Shown one piece after another: positions 8,058-16,862 of a DNA stretch of 34,651 nucleotides; the first letter of the stretch is position 1, and each line of letters opens with the position of its first letter. Source of the stretch: Paraburkholderia ultramafica (GTDB taxonomy: Bacteria; Pseudomonadota; Gammaproteobacteria; Burkholderiales; Burkholderiaceae). Position numbers and translations under genes: made by a program. The notes beneath the pieces are model-generated. The model did no database searches. It saw only the letters and a list, made by a program, of their open reading frames with translations, and was not told where the DNA came from. The stretch is from the NCBI RefSeq assembly GCF_902859915.1, contig NZ_CADIKK010000051.1, forward strand, positions 1 through 34,651. Direction: 5' to 3'.

Positions 8058-9740
8058 TTAGAAGACACGGACGACGACGATGGTCAGCAACGCCATCATC
8101 AGTCGCGAAACCGCATAGCCGGTGGCATAACCGATCGCGGGAACGTTGGATTTCGCGACTTCCTGCAACGAGCCGAGCGCGGCGGTCGTCGACCGCGCAC
8201 CGGCGCAGGCGCCCAGCAGGATGCCCGGGTGAAACTTGAAGACGTAGCGTCCGACCACGAGGCCAACGAGCAATGGCACGATCGTCACCAGTGTTCCGGC
8301 GAGAAACAGGGAGAGACCATAATTCTCGATGCCTCCGACGAACCCCAGCGCAGCATTGAGACCAACGCAGGCGATGAAGCCATTGAGCCCGACGTTGTTG
8401 AACACCCAGATCGCAGGGGCCGGAATGTAGCCGAACGTTCGCATCGTCGAGCGCAGATGGCCGCAGATGATGCCGGCGACGATCGCGCCGACTGCGGTGC
8501 CGACGCTGAACGGGATGCCGCCGACATGGATCGTGAATGCGCCGACCAGACTGCCGGCAACAATGCCGAAGGCCATGAAGGCCATGTCCGAGCCTTCGAC
8601 CGGACGGTCGGCATAGCCGAGCACTCGGGCGATCTTCGCGACGTCCTGCCGGGCACCCAGGATATTGAGTACATCGCCGCGCTGGATTCTTGTTTCACGT
8701 TCCATCGGCATGGACACATCCGAGCGTGTGACCTTGTTGAGGAAGACGCCGCGGCCCGGCTCGTCGAACAGGGTGTCGATGATTTCGCCAAGCGTCTTGC
8801 CCGCATATTCCTTGCTGGTGACGACGACGTCGAGCCGCTCGGTCGGAAAGTCGAGCAGCGGCACGTCCTTCACCTCCGGACCGAACTGGCCCTCGTGGGC
8901 GAGAAGGGCCGTCAGACTGCCGGAGACAGCCAGAACGGCATGCTCGGTAACCACGGTGTCGCGGGTACAGTCCACGATCGCGGCTTCATCACCGTTGCGC
9001 ATCCTCAGCACAAAGATGTCGTGGTTGAAGAACGCTTCCACTTCGCGCACGCTCTTTCCAATGAGCGAAGGATTGGTGACACGAAATGCCCGCGCCGAAT
9101 ATTCGCGGTAGGCCGTCGTGCCGACGGCTGTGCGGCCCCCGTGATCGCGTTCGTATTGCTCGCACTCCTTGGCGAGGTCAAAGCGCAATAGCTTCGGTGC
9201 GATGTTGGCGAGCAGATATGACGAGCCGACCGTACCGAACGGATAGGTGACGGCATACGAGATCGGCAGAAGCGCCAAGGCGCCCTGGATCTGCGCCCGT
9301 GACACACCGGACTGCTGGATCAGGTCCGTGGCAACACCTAGAACGGTGGAGTTGGTATAGCCGCCCGAAAGCAGGCCGGCAGTCAACGCCGCGTTGTAGC
9401 CGAGCATTTTTCCGAGCACGATGGCGGTGGCCGTCCCGGCTACGCAGACGATCACCGAAAAGATCACGTGCGGCAGACCATCGCTCTTGATCGCGCGAAT
9501 GAACTGCGGACCGACGGTATAGCCCACCGAGAACAGGAACATCGCAAAAAACGTGGCCTGCAGCGCCGACGGAAGCTTGATGCCGATCTGTCCGACCAGA
9601 AGGCCGGCAAGCAAGGTTGAAGTGACAACGCCGAGACTGAACTTGCCGAACTTCAGGTTTCCGATCCAGAAGCCGACGCCGAGTGTCAGAAAGAGCGCTA
9701 TCTCCGGATATTTCTGGAGTGTATGGACGAGGTATGGCAT
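8058..9740 (-). CDS. AspT/YidE-family exchanger (aspartate:alanine or dicarboxylate)
   Basis: A 560-residue transporter of the aspartate:alanine exchanger family. The layout is diagnostic: five or six N-terminal helices (with GLLSGGYTNSTVLGVATDLI), two central RCK/TrkA-C domains (about residues 205-285, with RVTNPSLIGKSVREVEAFF, and 290-375, with RLDVVVTSKEYAGKTLGEI), and a second helical half containing GACAGARSTTAALGSLQEVA near the C-terminus. Known members exchange aspartate for alanine (AspT) or export succinate (SucE). Because it follows malic enzyme by 84 nt, with a C4-dicarboxylate-type two-component system upstream, dicarboxylate exchange is a reasonable inference. AGGA lies 9 nt before the ATG. 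Confidence 0.88.
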   Translation of the reverse strand: MPYLVHTLQKYPEIALFLTLGVGFWIGNLKFGKFSLGVVTSTLLAGLLVGQIGIKLPSALQATFFAMFLFSVGYTVGPQFIRAIKSDGLPHVIFSVIVCVAGTATAIVLGKMLGYNAALTAGLLSGGYTNSTVLGVATDLIQQSGVSRAQIQGALALLPISYAVTYPFGTVGSSYLLANIAPKLLRFDLAKECEQYERDHGGRTAVGTTAYREYSARAFRVTNPSLIGKSVREVEAFFNHDIFVLRMRNGDEAAIVDCTRDTVVTEHAVLAVSGSLTALLAHEGQFGPEVKDVPLLDFPTERLDVVVTSKEYAGKTLGEIIDTLFDEPGRGVFLNKVTRSDVSMPMERETRIQRGDVLNILGARQDVAKIARVLGYADRPVEGSDMAFMAFGIVAGSLVGAFTIHVGGIPFSVGTAVGAIVAGIICGHLRSTMRTFGYIPAPAIWVFNNVGLNGFIACVGLNAALGFVGGIENYGLSLFLAGTLVTIVPLLVGLVVGRYVFKFHPGILLGACAGARSTTAALGSLQEVAKSNVPAIGYATGYAVSRLMMALLTIVVVRVF

Positions 9741-9824
9741 GGCGAATGATCCTGCTTGGGGTGGGTGAGGCCGGCCGGCGGATGAGCGGCGGTCGGCCCC
9801 GAACGTCGCTCGCGAGCGCGCTTC

Positions 9825-11498
9825 TTAGTAAGTCGGGCGGTAGAGCAGGCTCTCGAGCCACGCACGAATATCATGTGGCCGCTCGACCTGCGCGAGGCCC
9901 GCATCGAACATGTGTTCCGCGATGCGGACGGCTGTGGTGATTTCCGTCTCGAGGATGTTGTCCTGGCTCGGGAACAGCATGCCCTTGGCCTGCAACGACG
10001 GGCCGATCTGATCGGCTGTCGCGTGGGCGGCGACGATGAAGCATTGGTCGGTCAGGCGGGTCGGGTGGCACGCATAGGTTGCAAGGCCAATCGCCGGATA
10101 GATATAGAAGTTGTTGGCCTGGCCGGGCCGGTGGTGCTTGCCGTTCAGCTCGAACTCGGGAAACTGGACGCCCGCCGCAAAGAGCGCTCGTCCCTGAGAC
10201 CAGGTGTAGGCCTGTTGCGCCGTGCATTCAGCCTTCCTGGTCGGATTGGAAAGCGCAAAGATGATCGGACGCTCGTTAAAGCGCGCCATCGCCTCGACCA
10301 CTTCCTGGGTAAAGGCACCGCCTTTAGTGGACACGCCGATCAGCACGGTCGGCTTGAAGTGCTCGAGAACCTCGAGCAGGTTGTTGCTCGGTTTGTCGTC
10401 GCGAGCCCACAGCTTCTGCATCTCGGTGAGGTCGCCGCGCGAGGACTCGATCAGCCCGTTGATATCGAAAAGCCGGATACGCTTCCTGGCCTCCTCCGCA
10501 GAGAGGCCCTTGCTTTGAAGTTCGGCCGTGATAAGCCGGGCAATGCCGATACCGGCCGACCCCGCGCCGAGGAAAAGGAACCGCTGATCGGCGAGCTTGC
10601 CTCCCGTCTGCTTCAGGCCGGCGGTGATGCCGGCGAGTGCGATGGCCGCGGTACCCTGAATGTCATCGTTGTAGCAGAGCACACGATCGCGATAGCGCTC
10701 GAGCATACGGATGGCGTCGGTGCCCTTCCAGTCCTCGAAATGCACGCAGCACTTGGGGAAGACTTTCTGGACGGCCTCGATGAACTCTTCGGTCAGCTCG
10801 TCGAGCTCGGCCTCCGATATCGGCAGGTCGCGTGTTCCCATGTACAGAGGATCAGCGCGCAGTTGTTCGTTGACGGTGCCGATGTCGAAGAGAACAGGCA
10901 GCAGGCAGTCCGGCGGAACGGCCGCGCAGGCGGTATAGAGCTGCAGCTTGCCGATCGGGATGCCCATGCCGTTGGCGCCAATATCGCCGAGGCCAAGAAT
11001 GCGACCGCCAGTCGACACGCAGATGAAACGGACGTCGCTTTCCGGCCAGTTGCGCAACACTTCGGCGATTCTGCCTTTCATGTCGCGCGTAATGTACATG
11101 CCACGGGCGCGTCGATACAGATTACCGAACTGGAGGCAGGCGTCGGCGACTGTCGGGTCGTAGAGAACCGGGATGAACCGCTTCGGATTGGACATGATCG
11201 TCCGGTAGAAGACCGTCTCGTTTCGGGCTTCGAGGTCGATCAGATAGACGTAGCGGGCCAGATCGTCTTCGAGTCCGTCCAGATGAGACAGGACGCGCTC
11301 GACCTGACGCTCCAATGGCTCGACGGCGTGTGGCAGCAGCCCCTCGAGCCCCAGCCGGCGACGTTCTTCGCGAGAAAACGCCGTGCCCTTGTTATGCGTC
11401 GGGTCATGCAGCAGCGCGGCTCCGGTAAGCGGTGCGCACACGGGTGCCGCGGTCGCGACGGAGAGCGTTTCGGTTTCAACTACATTGCGGTTAGCCAT
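9825..11498 (-). CDS. NAD-dependent malic enzyme
   Basis: A 557-residue large-type malic enzyme, converting malate to pyruvate, CO2 and reduced nicotinamide cofactor. Visible motifs are LLPHAVEPLERQVERVLSHL near the N-terminus, YDPTVADACLQFGNLYR, the malate/metal-site region VSTGGRILGLGDIGANGMG, the FED metal-binding element (FEDWKGTDAIRMLERYRD), YNDDIQGTAAIALAG, and the dinucleotide-binding FLGAGSAGIGIARL. Length and motifs fit the NAD-type (MaeA/SfcA-like) group rather than the short or phosphotransacetylase-fused NADP types. The start MANRNVVETETL at 11498 is preferred over an ORF start 66 nt upstream, which lies just downstream of the predicted sigma-54 promoter and lacks support. It is the first gene of the operon continuing into the AspT-like exchanger. 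Confidence 0.93.
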   Translation of the reverse strand: MANRNVVETETLSVATAAPVCAPLTGAALLHDPTHNKGTAFSREERRRLGLEGLLPHAVEPLERQVERVLSHLDGLEDDLARYVYLIDLEARNETVFYRTIMSNPKRFIPVLYDPTVADACLQFGNLYRRARGMYITRDMKGRIAEVLRNWPESDVRFICVSTGGRILGLGDIGANGMGIPIGKLQLYTACAAVPPDCLLPVLFDIGTVNEQLRADPLYMGTRDLPISEAELDELTEEFIEAVQKVFPKCCVHFEDWKGTDAIRMLERYRDRVLCYNDDIQGTAAIALAGITAGLKQTGGKLADQRFLFLGAGSAGIGIARLITAELQSKGLSAEEARKRIRLFDINGLIESSRGDLTEMQKLWARDDKPSNNLLEVLEHFKPTVLIGVSTKGGAFTQEVVEAMARFNERPIIFALSNPTRKAECTAQQAYTWSQGRALFAAGVQFPEFELNGKHHRPGQANNFYIYPAIGLATYACHPTRLTDQCFIVAAHATADQIGPSLQAKGMLFPSQDNILETEITTAVRIAEHMFDAGLAQVERPHDIRAWLESLLYRPTY

Positions 11499-11567
11499 GA
11501 ATGCAAAATCCCTTTGCTGATGGTGCTGGTTGTCGATGCGAGCCTGGCCAGGCGTCGCACTCACCTA

Positions 11568-11583
11568 TGCAATGGGTATGCCA
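11568..11583 (-). promoter_or_regulatory. sigma-54 (-24/-12) promoter of the malic enzyme operon
   Basis: Read on the minus strand, the 16-mer is TGGCATACCCATTGCA. It has the invariant GG (11582-11581) and GC (11570-11569) exactly 10 nt apart and agrees with the TGGCAC-N5-TTGCA consensus at nearly every conserved position. Transcription would start near 11557, about 60 nt before the malic enzyme ATG. It lies directly downstream of a gene for a sigma-54-dependent activator. Confidence 0.85.
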
Positions 11584-11649
11584 ACCGTCACTGCCGCTTG
11601 TTATTGGTTGTTTCTAAAGGACTATTTTAATTCGTAATACTTATTGATA

Positions 11650-11666
11650 AAGCGATTCGTTCGCTT
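11650..11666. promoter_or_regulatory. candidate activator-binding dyad upstream of the sigma-54 promoter
   Basis: A short inverted repeat, AAGCGA-TTCGT-TCGCTT, with perfect 6-bp arms. It lies about 67-83 bp upstream of the -24 element, within the usual distance range for enhancer sites of DctD/NtrC-type activators. It is a single short dyad, so the assignment is tentative. Confidence 0.35.
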
Positions 11667-11720
11667 GTCGGAACGCCGGCCCGAGATCCGGCTCGAAGCG
11701 CCGAACGGCAGCGCCGCCCG

Positions 11721-13052
11721 TTACGCCTCGTTCTGGACCGGAATCTCGTGTTTGCGGATCTTGCCGAACAATGTCGTTTTCGGGACTTGCAGCGCCACTG
11801 CTGTGCGGGACATGTTCCCGTCGTTGCGGCGCAACTCTTCGACAATCAAGCCACGCTCGAAGGCTTCCACTGCGCTCGTGAGCGACAGGGGGCCATCCGC
11901 GACTGCCCCTTCAGGCGCGGTCCTCAGGCCCAGCACATAGCGCTCGGCCTGGTTACGCAGTTCCCGCACGTTGCCGGGCCAGTTGTGTACGAGCAATTCG
12001 CGGATCACAGCGTCCTTCACTGGCGGCGGTGCCTGATTCAGGCGCACCGCGGCCTGATTGACGAAGGTATCGAAAAGAAGCGGGATGTCCTCGCGCCGCG
12101 CGCGCAGCGGTGGGAGGTCGATCGTTGCGACGTTCAGGCGGAAATGCAGATCGGCGCGGAATTTGCCCTCTTCGGACAGGGCGAGCAGATCAGCCTTCGT
12201 CGCGGCGATCACACGGAAGTCCACCGGAATGAGCTGATTGGACCCCAGCCGCTCGACTACCCGCTCCTGGAGCACGCGCAGAAACTTGACCTGCATGGCC
12301 ATCGGCATGCTCTCGATCTCGTCGAGAAAAAGGGTGCCGCCGTGCGCATGCTCTATCTTGCCGATTCGCTGTTTCGCCGCGCCGGAAAACGATCCGGCCT
12401 CGTGACCGAAGATTTCGCTCTCGAACAGGGTCTCCGGCAAGCCCCCGCAATTGAGCGCCACGAACGGCCCCTTGCGTCCTGAGAGGTCGTGCAGGCAACG
12501 GGCAATCAACTCCTTGCCCGTGCCGGTTTCGCCCAGGATCATCACGTCGGTCGGCATGGCGGCGACCTTCTGCACGAGCTCACGCAGTTCCGTGATTGAC
12601 TGCGCGCGGCCGATGATGCGGCTCTCAAGCCCGCCAATCACGGCGAGCCGGTGGCGCAGCTGCGTGATCTCCAGCGCGAGCTTGCGCTTCTCCAGCGCTC
12701 GTTTCGTCATTGCTACCAGTTGGCAGGTTTTGAATGGTTTCTGAACAAAGTCGTAAGCCCCGTCTTTCATCGCCTGAACCGCCGTCTGCACGTCGCCGTG
12801 ACCGGTGATCAGGATCACCGGGAGATCGGGGTCCCGCTCCACCAATTGCCGCAGGAGGGTTGTGCCGTCCATACCCGGCAAGCGAATGTCGGACACGACG
12901 ACGAGGCAGCGATCGCGCGGTAACGCGCGGGGCATCCTTTCTACGCTGTTGAAACCCAAGGCGCGCACACCCTCGAGCGCAAATGCCTGCAGGCAGCCGA
13001 GCCGGACGTCATCGTCGTCCTCGATTACCAGAACCTCAGCGTCGTCAATCAT
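11721..13052 (-). CDS. sigma-54-dependent response regulator, DctD-like
   Basis: A 443-residue three-domain NtrC-class activator. The receiver domain has acidic residues 11-15, phosphoacceptor Asp55 (VVVSDIRLPGMDG) and Lys105 (QKPF). The AAA+ domain has Walker A GETGTGKE (174-181) and Walker B TLFLDE (240-245). The C-terminus is a Fis-type helix-turn-helix (MSRTAVALQVPKTTLFGKIRKH). The sigma-54-contacting loop, normally GAFTGA, reads GSFSGA (220-225), with two conservative substitutions. The ATG at 13052 is used, with AAGGA 7 nt upstream; this site overlaps the kinase stop, so the two genes form one transcript. The nearby sigma-54 promoter is its most likely target. Confidence 0.92.
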   Translation of the reverse strand: MIDDAEVLVIEDDDDVRLGCLQAFALEGVRALGFNSVERMPRALPRDRCLVVVSDIRLPGMDGTTLLRQLVERDPDLPVILITGHGDVQTAVQAMKDGAYDFVQKPFKTCQLVAMTKRALEKRKLALEITQLRHRLAVIGGLESRIIGRAQSITELRELVQKVAAMPTDVMILGETGTGKELIARCLHDLSGRKGPFVALNCGGLPETLFESEIFGHEAGSFSGAAKQRIGKIEHAHGGTLFLDEIESMPMAMQVKFLRVLQERVVERLGSNQLIPVDFRVIAATKADLLALSEEGKFRADLHFRLNVATIDLPPLRARREDIPLLFDTFVNQAAVRLNQAPPPVKDAVIRELLVHNWPGNVRELRNQAERYVLGLRTAPEGAVADGPLSLTSAVEAFERGLIVEELRRNDGNMSRTAVALQVPKTTLFGKIRKHEIPVQNEA

Positions 13053-13062
13053 CAATCTTTCC

Positions 13063-14994
13063 TTATGCGATATGGGCTTTCAGTGTGATTCGAAACAGCG
13101 CACCGCCCTGCGGCCTGTTCTCTGCGCAGAGGCTGCCGTCAAAGCTGTTGATGATGTTGGCGGAGATGGCGAGCCCGAGTCCGAGGCCACTTGCCTTCCT
13201 GGTCGTGAAAAACGGTTCGAATAACCGGTGTTTTACGGTCTCCGAAAGACCGGTTCCGTTGTCCGCTACCTCGATCAAGGCTTTGTCGCCGGCAAGGCGG
13301 GACCGGATCTCGATCACCGGCTCTTCAGTGTCCGCCAACGCTTCGATCGCATTGGATAGCAGGTTGACAAGCACTTGTTCCAGTCGAATGTTGTCGCAAC
13401 AGGCCCATAGCGGTTCCTCCGGTGCGACGCTTTTCACCTCGATGCCGTCCTTCTTTAACCGATGACTCATCAGCGTAACGGCGCTCTCGATTGAGGGCGC
13501 CAACGGCGCGGCGGTGATTTCTCCGTCGGATCGGCGCGCGAAGGAACGCAGGCGCCCCGTCAACGTAGCCATGCGGGCAATGAGATCGCCGATGCGGCTG
13601 AGATTGAACTGGACGGTATCAAGATCGCCGCGCTGCAGGAAGCGCTCGGCGTTCTCGGACAACGCCGCCATGGCCGCGAGAGGCTGGTTGACTTCGTGAG
13701 CAAGCCCAGCCGACAACTCGCCGATTACCGCGAGGTTTTCCGTGCGTAACAGTTCGTCCTGATAGCCTCTGAGCCGGCGCTCCGACTCAATGCGCTCGGC
13801 AACTTCCTGCCGCAGACCGTCATTGGCGACCCGCAATTGCGCGCTGCGCTGTTCGAATTGCGCCTTGAGCCGGCTGTAGGTCGCCTGAAGCGCCTCGCCG
13901 GCGAAGCGCTGTTCCTGGGATGCCAGCCGCTTTTCATGGACGATATACATCCCAAGCGCGACGAGCACGACTGCGATGGCAATCAGGCCCGCCTCCGCAA
14001 GGGCGAGGCGCTGCGCGTCGGCCGGATCGACGAGGACCATGAGCAGCATCGAAAGGCTCGGCGGGATGGCCGATACAGTCAGGTAGTCACGCGCTTGCCC
14101 CGGTAGTCCAGCCCTCAGGAGACTTCTGTCTCCGACTGATGGCGTGATGCTCTGCCAGACCAGAGGGGCAATGGTGGCGCGATTGTATTGCTTTGTGTCA
14201 TAGAAACTGCGTTGCTGCTGTGCGCTTAGCTTGCCCACGACGTGGTATTTCCAGTCGGCGCGCGATGCCAGGACGATCACGCCGTTGCCGTCGATCACCA
14301 CCAGCTGTCGTTGGGCTCCGTTCAGCCAGTAGCGCTCAAGCCGGTCGAACTCGATCTTCGTCGCGATGGTACCCAGCCGGCGACCAGATTCCTCCACTGC
14401 GGTCGCCAGATAATATCCAGGCATGTTCGTGGTCGTACCGATGCCGTAGTAACCTTCCACCCGCCCTGCCGGGGCATCCTGGACATAGCGACGATACGAC
14501 AGGTCCCGGGCAATGAAGCTGTCGGAGAGGCCTCGGTTGGATGAAGCAACGACGCGACCGGTGGCATCGATAACAAAGGTTTGCGATGCGCCCGCGCTTT
14601 CGTTGAGCGATTGCAGTATTCGGGTCACTGCTTCGTCGCGGGCCGCGGTCCGGTCGCCCTTCAGGTAATCGATCACGTCGCGGTTCATCGAGGCAGCCAG
14701 CGGCAACATGCCAAACTTGGCGATTTCCCGTTCCAGTCGCTGCGTGTGCAGTGTCACTTCCTGGATGGCCGTCTTGTTCAAGGCCTCCATCCCCTTTGCA
14801 AGGAAGTGGTGATATGAGCCGACAAAACACAGCACTGCGACGAAGGCGGTCGGCACCAGATGCACGATTGCATCGCGCCTCCGGAATAAGCGCATACAGG
14901 ATAGATTGCTCAAGTCAGGTGGATCGGCGGGATTGATGGTCAATCGTGGGCACGGTTCCACACAACGCTCGCGATAACGACAGGGATTGATCAT
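13063..14994 (-). CDS. DctB-like sensor histidine kinase
   Basis: A 643-residue membrane sensor kinase. Transmembrane helix 1 is near residues 42-63 (IVHLVPTAFVAVLCFVGSYH). A periplasmic double-Cache sensor follows, with DLSYRRYVQDAPAGR, GYYGIGTTTNMPGYYLATAV and DGNGVIVLASRADWKYHVVG, typical of DctB. Transmembrane helix 2 is GLIAIAVVLVALGMYIVH, followed by a coiled-coil signalling helix. The H-box is GLAHEVNQPLAA (His433), then NLLSNAIEAL (N-box), EVADNGTGL and GLGLGLAISANII (G-boxes). The start at 14994 is chosen for a strong GGGAGG 7 nt upstream; alternatives are 15045 and 14895. That start adds a cytosolic leader with a CX5CX3C cluster (Cys5, Cys11, Cys15) before the first helix, which is unusual. 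DctB proteins sense C4-dicarboxylates; ligand identity here is inferred. Confidence 0.9.
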   Translation of the reverse strand: MINPCRYRERCVEPCPRLTINPADPPDLSNLSCMRLFRRRDAIVHLVPTAFVAVLCFVGSYHHFLAKGMEALNKTAIQEVTLHTQRLEREIAKFGMLPLAASMNRDVIDYLKGDRTAARDEAVTRILQSLNESAGASQTFVIDATGRVVASSNRGLSDSFIARDLSYRRYVQDAPAGRVEGYYGIGTTTNMPGYYLATAVEESGRRLGTIATKIEFDRLERYWLNGAQRQLVVIDGNGVIVLASRADWKYHVVGKLSAQQQRSFYDTKQYNRATIAPLVWQSITPSVGDRSLLRAGLPGQARDYLTVSAIPPSLSMLLMVLVDPADAQRLALAEAGLIAIAVVLVALGMYIVHEKRLASQEQRFAGEALQATYSRLKAQFEQRSAQLRVANDGLRQEVAERIESERRLRGYQDELLRTENLAVIGELSAGLAHEVNQPLAAMAALSENAERFLQRGDLDTVQFNLSRIGDLIARMATLTGRLRSFARRSDGEITAAPLAPSIESAVTLMSHRLKKDGIEVKSVAPEEPLWACCDNIRLEQVLVNLLSNAIEALADTEEPVIEIRSRLAGDKALIEVADNGTGLSETVKHRLFEPFFTTRKASGLGLGLAISANIINSFDGSLCAENRPQGGALFRITLKAHIA

Positions 14995-16070
14995 GATGCT
15001 GCCTCCCGTCGCACTGTCGCCGGTCTCCGTCAACGTCATTGTCATTGCGTCTATTCCTGGCCGCCGTACGGCGTGCCTAATAGTTACGCACATCCTATGC
15101 CAACGATCGAATGGCAATGGGACCTTGCCTGACAGCCTGTTTCGCGAACGCCGCGGCGACGCATGTTCGATTTTCCGGACATCAAGTGCCGGTGGCGTCT
15201 GGAAATCCGGACGGAAAGGCTGGTCCCGCTGCAAACCAGCAAGTCATCCTCATCTGGGGCACGATGCGGCTGCCTTGGCTGGCTGAAAGATCAGATGAAC
15301 TGAACAATGAATCGATTTTGACGGAGCGTCTGCGCCCAATGAATACCCGGCCAAGAGACTGCTCAGGAAAATGGTGCGTGATGACACCACGTGCAACCAG
15401 AAACGAGAAACGAGATCGACCACCAGGTAACCGATCTGTCCTTCATGATTCGCTTTGTCGAAAGACAACTCGGCATACCGCGAGTGGCCATGGCTCCGCG
15501 TATGCGGATCCGGGATCACTGAATGGGTTCTTCAATTTTGACGACGAGTCCCGCGTGGGGCGCATTCTTCTCGATGAGCGATGAGCTACGTGGCCGCTGC
15601 GGAACCGCTATATCGGCGGATCAGCGCGCGATTGTGCTGGCATTTCTGCTGCTATCTACAGTTTTTGTGCATAAGCCGGTGCTAAGAGTGTTCGGCTGGG
15701 TAGATAGTCAGCTGAACACCGGTGACGCCGATGCGACCTGCCTGGCTGATGCTGACCCATCCCGGGCGTGCGCGCAGAGTCGATTGTCCAAACTCAAGCC
15801 AGGAACAGACATCCGCCAACGTAAAGCAATTGACCGCTCCTGGCCGGGTGCAGCCCTTCGCCAATACCCGCCTTCGTTCCGACAGAGGCGTCCTTCGCCC
15901 CAGTCGAAAGCGAACGCTCGTTGGAGCGTCTTGTTGGCCAAGGCCGGCTTCCGCCAGGGACTGCTTTGGCGAGGTTGAACCCGGAGGTTCAGCCCCCGCT
16001 ATCTTCGATGATGCCGTCTACACAGAGATGGCCCGATGCGGTGAGCGGCAACGCTCCGCGCCCGGCTGCA
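14995..16070. other. long intergenic region upstream of the sensor kinase
   Basis: About 1.1 kb with no convincing gene on either strand. Short open frames exist (for example 15250-15519 on the minus strand, with a hydrophobic stretch GQIGYLVVDLVSRFWL), but none has a recognisable family, a good ribosome binding site or normal codon texture. Composition is patchy, with AT-richer stretches around 15300-15530 and 15640-15720. It should contain the promoter of the kinase/regulator operon near 15000-15110. It may hold decayed mobile DNA. Confidence 0.5.
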
Positions 16071-16862
16071 TCACCACCTGTTGCGCAACTCGCGAAGCTT
16101 GAGAAACACCGTCCTGGGATCGGGTTCTTCCGGGAGATCCGGGAAGCTTTCCCGCAACCTGGCGATCACGCTTGCGCTTGTGAGCCGGAAGAAGGTGTTG
16201 AATTGCCCTTCATCCTTGAGCGTGGTGACGATCGAGGTCTTCGGGTCATGACCGGCCACGTGGGGAAGCAGGGCCCGGGCAGCGGAGTTTTCCGGCTCGA
16301 TCGACAACGTGAACCTCAGATTGTTCTCGATGTAGTCATGCCCGGGGTAGATCTTCGTGTCGTCCGGCAGTTTGGCGAGCTGGCCCACAAACGTGGCATA
16401 CAGCTCGCCCGGATCGCCGCCGTTGTGGCAATTGCCGGCGCCCGCATTGAAAAGGGTGTCGCCGGAAAACAGCGCCGGCTGGTCGGTATGTGATCGCAGG
16501 CAGATGTGGCACATGGTGTGGCCCGGCGTGTCCATGCATTCGAGTTCGACCCGCTTCCCGACTTTGATGATGTCTCCGGCTTTGACGCCGCGGTCCACCC
16601 CCGCGATGCGAGCGCCGGCCCTGAAATGAGCAAGCAGTCTGGCGCCCGTGGCCGCGACCATCGCTTCGTTGCCGCCGGTGTGGTCCCGGTGCTCGTGGGT
16701 GTTGAGGATCTGCGTGATCTGCCACCCCTTGGCCTTCGCGGCGGCGAGGCACTTTTCATGGTCCAGCGGGTCGATGGCAAGTGCTTCGCCGGTTTCCGGA
16801 CATGCAATCAGGTAGTTGAAGTTGCGGTAGGCATTGCCAGTCCAGATACGCTCGACGATCAT
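16071..16862 (-). CDS. metallo-beta-lactamase-fold hydrolase, GloB-like
   Basis: A 263-residue hydroxyacylglutathione hydrolase-type enzyme, proposed to hydrolyse S-lactoylglutathione or a similar thioester in the cytosol. The binuclear metal motif HEHRDH is at residues 56-61. Further ligands are in TPGHTM, the bridging Asp in SGDTLF and a His in YPGHDY. A glyoxalase-II-type C-terminal region follows (ENNLRFTLSIEPEN through RTVFLKLRELRN). The start MIVERIWTGNAY at 16862 is preferred because GGGAG lies about 7 nt upstream and homology begins there; the open frame to 16961 adds an unlike N-terminus. It stands alone, divergent from the ABM-like gene. Confidence 0.88.
   Translation of the reverse strand: MIVERIWTGNAYRNFNYLIACPETGEALAIDPLDHEKCLAAAKAKGWQITQILNTHEHRDHTGGNEAMVAATGARLLAHFRAGARIAGVDRGVKAGDIIKVGKRVELECMDTPGHTMCHICLRSHTDQPALFSGDTLFNAGAGNCHNGGDPGELYATFVGQLAKLPDDTKIYPGHDYIENNLRFTLSIEPENSAARALLPHVAGHDPKTSIVTTLKDEGQFNTFFRLTSASVIARLRESFPDLPEEPDPRTVFLKLRELRNRW

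Noticed and set aside
8229..9191. 320-residue plus-strand open frame opposite the AspT-like gene
   Set aside because: Antisense shadow of the transporter; no domain or ribosome binding site.
9873..11630. 585-residue open frame on the plus strand opposite malic enzyme
   Set aside because: A stop-poor antisense frame typical of high-GC genes. The minus strand carries unambiguous malic enzyme motifs.
15112..15128. Sigma-54-like string TGGCAATGGGACCTTGCC on the plus strand
   Set aside because: The GG-to-GC spacing is 12, not 10, and no plus-strand gene follows.
15250..15519. 89-residue minus-strand frame with GQIGYLVVDLVSRFWL
   Set aside because: No ribosome binding site or recognisable family. 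A transposase remnant was considered but no conserved motif supports it.
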